NCBI GenBank assembly: GCA_049290495.1
Contig: JBATNV010000100.1
Coordinates: forward strand, 1-35,475
DNA: 35,475 bases
Direction of reading: 5' to 3'
Source: SHZI01 sp049290495
Lineage (GTDB): Bacteria > Pseudomonadota > Gammaproteobacteria > Steroidobacterales > GCA-2729495
Of the stretch, positions 31,765 through 35,475 are shown one piece after another. Each line of letters starts with the position of its first letter. Within the stretch, counting starts at the first letter, position 1. The notes under the pieces are model-generated. The model was not told the DNA's origin. It did no database searches and worked only from the letters and a program-made list of their open reading frames with translations. The position numbers were made by a program, and so were the translations under genes.

Positions 31765-32550
31765 ATGGCAAACATGGACCTGGTATTACCGAGGCCACAA
31801 GCTTCAGCACTGAAAATATGGCAGCGCAATCTGCTGGTCTGGCGCAAGTTGCTGGGGCCGAGCATGGCGTTTTCATTCGGCGAGCCGGTGATCTATCTGC
31901 TGGGTCTCGGTTTTGGTCTTGGTCAGTTCATCGGCGAGGTGAACGGAATCCCGTACTTCACCTTTCTCGCCGCCGGTTTGCTCGCGGCCTCCGCGATGAA
32001 CGTGGCTTCATTTGAAGGCATGTTTTCGGTGTTTACCCGCATGACTCATCAGCAGACCTATGATGCGATTCTCGCCACGCCGCTGACGGTTGATGACATC
32101 GTTGCCGGCGAAATGTTGTGGTGTGCGACCAAGTCGCTGCTCAATACCTTGCCGATTCTGGTGGTCGCTTTTTTGCTGGGCGCCATCCACAGCTGGTCGG
32201 CACTGGCTGCGATCCCGGTCTTTTTCCTGGTCGGTCTGTGCTTTGCAGGACCCGCGCTGGTGATGGCGGCATCGGCTGCCAGTTATGATTTTTTCAACTA
32301 CTACACGACGCTGCTGATTACGCCGATGTTCATCTTCAGCGGGGTGTTCTATCCGGTGGCAACCTTGCCGACGATCGCGCAGGTGGTGGTAAACATCCTG
32401 CCGCTGTCCCATGCGATTGCACTGATACGACCGCTCGTCGCCGGCCAGGCGCTGGTCGAACCGGGGCTGCATATCGCCGTGCTGCTTGCCTATGCCGTCG
32501 TCGGCTATGTCGCGGCCAGCATATTTATCCGCCGCCGGCTCATCCGCTGA
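31765..32550 (+). CDS. ABC-2 type permease, NodJ-like
   Basis: 261 residues, six membrane segments (about 37-56, 62-83, 112-135, 145-167, 178-197, 233-253). Family motifs: LLGPSMAFSFGEPVIYLLGLGFGLGQFI near the N-terminus, YFTFLAAGLLAASAMNVASFEG, and the ABC-2 signature region TPMFIFSGVFYPVATLP followed by LPLSHAIALIRPL. With the preceding ATPase it forms a complete NodIJ-like exporter, probably a dimer of each subunit. Its stop codon is immediately adjacent to the stop of the convergent amino-acid permease (TGATCA at 32548-32553), leaving no room for a separate terminator. Confidence 0.93.
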   Translation: MANMDLVLPRPQASALKIWQRNLLVWRKLLGPSMAFSFGEPVIYLLGLGFGLGQFIGEVNGIPYFTFLAAGLLAASAMNVASFEGMFSVFTRMTHQQTYDAILATPLTVDDIVAGEMLWCATKSLLNTLPILVVAFLLGAIHSWSALAAIPVFFLVGLCFAGPALVMAASAASYDFFNYYTTLLITPMFIFSGVFYPVATLPTIAQVVVNILPLSHAIALIRPLVAGQALVEPGLHIAVLLAYAVVGYVAASIFIRRRLIR

Positions 32551-33999
32551 TCAGTCGGCCTGTGGCGGCGTCCGGTTGAGGTGGCTGCGGCGCATGCTGT
32601 AGGTGAAATACAGGACGACGCCAATGATCGACCAGACGATGAACCGTATCCAGGTCACCAGCGGCAGAAAAGTCATCAGGCCAAAGCAGGCGAGTGCCGC
32701 CAGAATCGGCAGCCAGGGCATGAATGGTGTGCGAAAGGGCCGGTGTTCATCCGGTTTCGTGTAACGCAAGACGACGACGCCGATGCTGACGATCGCAAAG
32801 GCAAACAGGGTGCCGATGTTGGTCATGTCGGCCGCTTCGCCGAGTTGTATGACGCCGGCCAGTAATGCCACGACAGTGCCCGTAACCCAGGTTGCCTTGT
32901 GTGGTGTGCGGTATTTCGGGTGTACGCCGGCCAGCCAGTTGCCGAGCAATCCGTCGCGCGACATGGCAAAGAAAATGCGCACCTGGCCCATCAGCAGCAC
33001 TACCAGAACGCTGGTAATGCCGGCGACTGCGCCTACCGAAACGATTGCAGCACCCCACTTGAAGCCTAGTTGGCCGAGTGCATCGGCAATCGGCGCATGC
33101 ACATCAATCGCCTTCCACGGAATCATTCCGGTAAGAATTGCCGCAACGGCCAGGTAGAGCACTGTGCAGATGCCAAGTGAGGCGATGATGGCTATCGGGA
33201 TATCCCGCTGCGGATTCCGTGCTTCTTCAGAGGTGGTCGAAACCGCATCGAAGCCGATGTAGGCGAAGAATACGACGGCCGCTGCCGCACCGACACCGGC
33301 AAAGCCGTTCGGCATATAGGGCAACCAGTTGCCCGTATCGACATGGTCGGCACCGACAGCGATGAAAAAACCGATGACCGCGAGTTTGATCACAACGATG
33401 ATAGTGGTGACGCGCGCGCTTTCCTTGATGCCGACCACCAGCACCCACGTGCACAGCAGGACGATGATCATGGCCGGCAGATTGATGATTCCGCCCTCGG
33501 GACCGCCCGGTGCATGGGTGGCCCAGTGCGGCAGATGGATGCCGGCAATCTCGAGCAGCTTGTTGAAGTAACCCGACCAGCCGATTGCTACCGCAACGCT
33601 GGAGACACCGTATTCGAGGACCAGGTTCCAGCCGGTGATCCAGGCGACGAATTCACCGAGCGTGGCATAAGAATAGGTGTAGGCGCTGCCGGATACGGGG
33701 ATCAACGCGGCAAACTCGGCGTAGCACAGGGCAGCCAGCACGCAGGCCAGACCGGAGAGCATGAAGGAGAGGGTAATGCCCGGCCCTGCGCCGAGTCGCA
33801 CGGCGTCGCCGACGATCGCAGTGCCGATCAGCACGAAGATACCTGTCCCTATGATCGCCCCAACCCCCAGTGCGATCAGGTCGGTCAGGGTCAGGGTGCG
33901 ATTGAGGCGGTGATCCGGATTCTCGGCATCCGCGAGGATCTGGGCGAGCGGCTTGATACGCAGCATCCGCGCGCGGATGCCCGGTAACTGGTCTGACAT
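32551..33999 (-). CDS. APC-superfamily amino acid permease (CAT/YfnA-like)
   Basis: 482 residues from the ATG at 33999, preceded by GGGGGAG and overlapping the upstream stop as TGATG; an extension to 34047 is in frame but intrudes into the upstream gene. Twelve or so membrane segments. Signatures: LIALGVGAIIGTGIFVLIG (unwound helix 1 with the GxGxxxGTGIF substrate loop), FAALIPVSGSAYTYSYATLGE and FFAYIGFDAVSTTSEEARNPQRDIP. It resembles the cationic amino acid transporter group of the APC family. The one-base overlap suggests translational coupling with the VOC protein, though a functional link is not obvious. Confidence 0.92.
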   Translation of the reverse strand: MSDQLPGIRARMLRIKPLAQILADAENPDHRLNRTLTLTDLIALGVGAIIGTGIFVLIGTAIVGDAVRLGAGPGITLSFMLSGLACVLAALCYAEFAALIPVSGSAYTYSYATLGEFVAWITGWNLVLEYGVSSVAVAIGWSGYFNKLLEIAGIHLPHWATHAPGGPEGGIINLPAMIIVLLCTWVLVVGIKESARVTTIIVVIKLAVIGFFIAVGADHVDTGNWLPYMPNGFAGVGAAAAVVFFAYIGFDAVSTTSEEARNPQRDIPIAIIASLGICTVLYLAVAAILTGMIPWKAIDVHAPIADALGQLGFKWGAAIVSVGAVAGITSVLVVLLMGQVRIFFAMSRDGLLGNWLAGVHPKYRTPHKATWVTGTVVALLAGVIQLGEAADMTNIGTLFAFAIVSIGVVVLRYTKPDEHRPFRTPFMPWLPILAALACFGLMTFLPLVTWIRFIVWSIIGVVLYFTYSMRRSHLNRTPPQAD

Positions 34000-34949
34000 C
34001 AGGTCTCCCCCTGTATTTCGATTCGAAAGCCGGCCGGTGAGTAACATGACAGGAGCGGCCCGCTGCCATACAGGGTGTTGAGGGCGCCGTGTTCGGTGAT
34101 ACTCATTTGCGCTGTCCGCAGCTGGGCGCGGATCGGTGCGAGATCCTTCACCCGATAATTCATGTGCAGGATACCGGTTGCAGGCGGTTTCGCGCGCGGA
34201 TAGATATTCTCGCCCTGCAGTTGCTGGTATTCGATGATCTCGATACGCCCGAGGGGCTCGTCGGGGTCGCCAAAGACACGCAGCTGGAGTCCGGCACCCG
34301 GCGGCAGGCCAGCTGTCCGTTCGATACCCGGGCCGGTCAATTGCATTTCAATCGTCGTGGTCATGCAGAGTACGTCGCGATAGAAAGACGTTTCTGCTTC
34401 TGCGTCGGGAACGATGGTGACCAGCGGACCGATGCCTGCATATCCTTTCGCTGACATGGTGGTGTCATAACCGGGACCGGTGATCTCGATCAGCACCACA
34501 TTGATCTCATCGTGGCCCGGCATTTGTACCTCCCGAAACATCTGCTGACCGGCGGGCATTTCGGTCCATCGGGTACGGAACTGATGTCCCGCTGCTTCGA
34601 GTTCCGCATAGCGGGCCGGCATGTCGTTGGTGTAGAGGTCGAGGTTCTTTGGCAGCAGGTCCCAGGCCCTGGCGCCCCGGCGGACGGGTGGTAACGGATC
34701 CCTGAATTCAACCAGGTGCATCGCGCCCGCAGTGGCCCAGAGTCCGGGGCCAGTCGGTGTAGCAACCAGTGCCTGCCGGGTGATGGCTTGTGGATCAAGA
34801 CCCCAGAGTGTGCCAAGGGCCGCATCCGGTCCCTGACGGTCAATACGAACTTGCAGGCCGAAGTTCTGCTGCCAGAAGTTGAGGGCTGTATCGAGGTTCG
34901 CTACCCCAATGGTGACGTGCGAAAAAGCGCCCAGACGCGGTGCTGACAT
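33999..34949 (-). CDS. Two-domain VOC (glyoxalase/dioxygenase-fold) protein
   Basis: 316 residues comprising two vicinal-oxygen-chelate domains: about 7-155 (FSHVTIGVANLDTALNFWQQNFGLQ) and about 170-313 (IGPLVTIVPDAEAETSFYRDVLC). Potential metal ligands: H11 and the His in AMHLVEF in the first half, with a further His in GILHMNYRV in the second. Covers ring-cleaving dioxygenases, glyoxalase I and resistance proteins; no substrate can be chosen. Starts with ATG at 34949; the upstream intergenic region offers only a possible TAGAAT -10 on this strand (34991-34986). It is coupled to the downstream permease gene. Confidence 0.85.
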   Translation of the reverse strand: MSAPRLGAFSHVTIGVANLDTALNFWQQNFGLQVRIDRQGPDAALGTLWGLDPQAITRQALVATPTGPGLWATAGAMHLVEFRDPLPPVRRGARAWDLLPKNLDLYTNDMPARYAELEAAGHQFRTRWTEMPAGQQMFREVQMPGHDEINVVLIEITGPGYDTTMSAKGYAGIGPLVTIVPDAEAETSFYRDVLCMTTTIEMQLTGPGIERTAGLPPGAGLQLRVFGDPDEPLGRIEIIEYQQLQGENIYPRAKPPATGILHMNYRVKDLAPIRAQLRTAQMSITEHGALNTLYGSGPLLSCYSPAGFRIEIQGET

Positions 34950-35255
34950 GCATTACCTCAGTGCGCATCGAATACGAATGCCGGAATTCTATGCGCCCCG
35001 GTCACCGATCCGGAAACCTGTTCTTTTGCGCTGCTTACGAAATTGCCCCATCGCAACGCAAGGAATGCCGTGCTAGAGTCGAGCTATCCGCATCTGAGTC
35101 GAATCCGCACGCCGCGTTCTGTGACCCCTTCCGTGAACCGTTTTCCTGCAGATGCCCCCTTTGAGTTCCGAATCTTGGACGTGAGCCTTGCTTGCGCCCT
35201 CTTGCCGTTGTTCTCGTGCTGTCCATCAACCTTGAGGAATTAATAGGTACCCGTC
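34950..35255. other. 306-base divergent intergenic region, no gene seen
   Basis: Lies between the divergent VOC and RRM genes. No coding frame on either strand has a convincing start and composition, and no tRNA, repeat or riboswitch is visible. It must contain the promoters of both genes. On the minus strand TAGAAT (34991-34986) could be a -10 for the VOC gene, without a good -35. Before the RRM start there is AGGAATTAATAGG (about 35233-35247), a purine-rich ribosome-binding region; the long leader there is common before RRM-type genes. Confidence 0.4.
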
Positions 35256-35475
35256 ATGACCAGGATTTACGTAGGCAATCTGCCATATACCGCCGATGAG
35301 GAGTCGATTCGTGAGCTGTTTTCGCAACATGGAACAGTCGACGCCGTTCGTCTGATCAACGATCGCGAAACCGGCCGTTTTCGCGGTTTCTGTTTTGTAG
35401 AAATGCCCGAGTCGGATGCGCAGACGGCAATCGCCCGTTTGAATGGCCACGACATGGGCGGTCGTCAGCTGCGCG
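35256..35475 (+). CDS. RRM-domain RNA-binding protein, 3'-truncated by window edge
   Basis: The first 73 codons are visible. A single RNA recognition motif: RNP2 IYVGNL (residues 4-9) and RNP1 RFRGFCFVEM (about 41-50), in the order and spacing of bacterial RRM proteins (glycine-rich or Rbp type), which are usually about 80-150 residues and often cold- or stress-regulated. The visible sequence ends in GHDMGGRQLR, near the end of the RRM; any C-terminal Gly/Arg-rich tail lies outside. It probably binds single-stranded RNA in the cytoplasm. Confidence 0.92.
   Translation, partial: MTRIYVGNLPYTADEESIRELFSQHGTVDAVRLINDRETGRFRGFCFVEMPESDAQTAIARLNGHDMGGRQLR

Noticed and set aside
35088..35112. GAGTCGAATCCGCA as a tRNA T-arm or 3' end
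   Set aside because: No acceptor stem, anticodon arm or matching D-arm can be assembled around it.
1..35475. Defence island, prophage, CRISPR array or biosynthetic cluster
   Set aside because: I looked for recombinases, transposases, repeat-spacer arrays, toxin-antitoxin pairs, nucleases, reverse transcriptases and carrier-protein genes and found none; the gene set reads as ordinary chromosome.

Overview
The window is GC-rich, gene-dense DNA read as a chromosomal segment of a gammaproteobacterium (a betaproteobacterium is less likely). This rests on the gene families present (LonA, DusB, RsuA/RluB-type synthase, YihY/BrkB, NnrS, and an SHP/diheme cytochrome/cytochrome b561 set) and on an apparent sigma-32 promoter upstream of lon. 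I see no tRNA, rRNA, CRISPR array, transposase, integrase or phage gene. Most of the content is housekeeping or core-accessory metabolism, and there is no clear mobile island.

Layout. 1-4.8 kb: the 3' part of an aldo/keto reductase, an unknown helical protein, and an exported bactofilin-like membrane protein whose 3' end overlaps, antisense, a large GGDEF/EAL c-di-GMP protein. 5-7.6 kb: a beta-propeller protein, a strong bidirectional hairpin, then a leftward three-gene haem operon (SHP-type monohaem cytochrome, diheme cytochrome c, cytochrome b561) preceded by a PmrA/QseB-type direct-repeat box. 7.6-14.5 kb: an RlmN-like radical SAM protein facing a leftward train: NnrS, metallo-beta-lactamase-fold hydrolase, acyl-CoA-ligase-like enzyme, PPOX-family flavoprotein, rRNA pseudouridine synthase and DusB. 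14.6-17.8 kb: a rightward operon for the whole oxidative pentose-phosphate branch (6PGDH, G6PDH, 6-phosphogluconolactonase).

17.8-21.4 kb: a four-repeat DUF347 membrane protein, a hotdog thioesterase, and a divergent pair consisting of a Tat-signal small subunit and a GMC flavoprotein (gluconate/glucose dehydrogenase-like). 21.4-22.3 kb: an AT-rich intergenic patch with a candidate small RNA ending in a textbook intrinsic terminator, an unlisted 52-residue membrane microprotein and a small four-helix membrane protein. 22.3-25.7 kb: a zinc-ribbon-like protein, a YihY/BrkB protein and a SulP anion transporter with a STAS domain. 25.7-30.7 kb (leftward): a TGS-domain GTPase with an altered G3 motif, a secreted unknown protein, LonA with its heat-shock promoter, and a membrane-anchored coiled-coil protein preceded by an attenuator-like hairpin. 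30.8-35.5 kb: a NodI/NodJ-like ABC exporter, an APC amino-acid permease coupled to a two-domain VOC protein, and the start of an RRM RNA-binding protein.

The observations most worth a second look are the SHP operon with its response-regulator box, the sRNA/microprotein patch near 21.4-21.8 kb, the 193-base antisense overlap of two coding sequences at 2.3-2.5 kb, the GTPase with DLPP in place of DxxG, and the terminator-like hairpin directly before the coiled-coil gene. All functions were assigned by reading motifs by eye; no database search was run.
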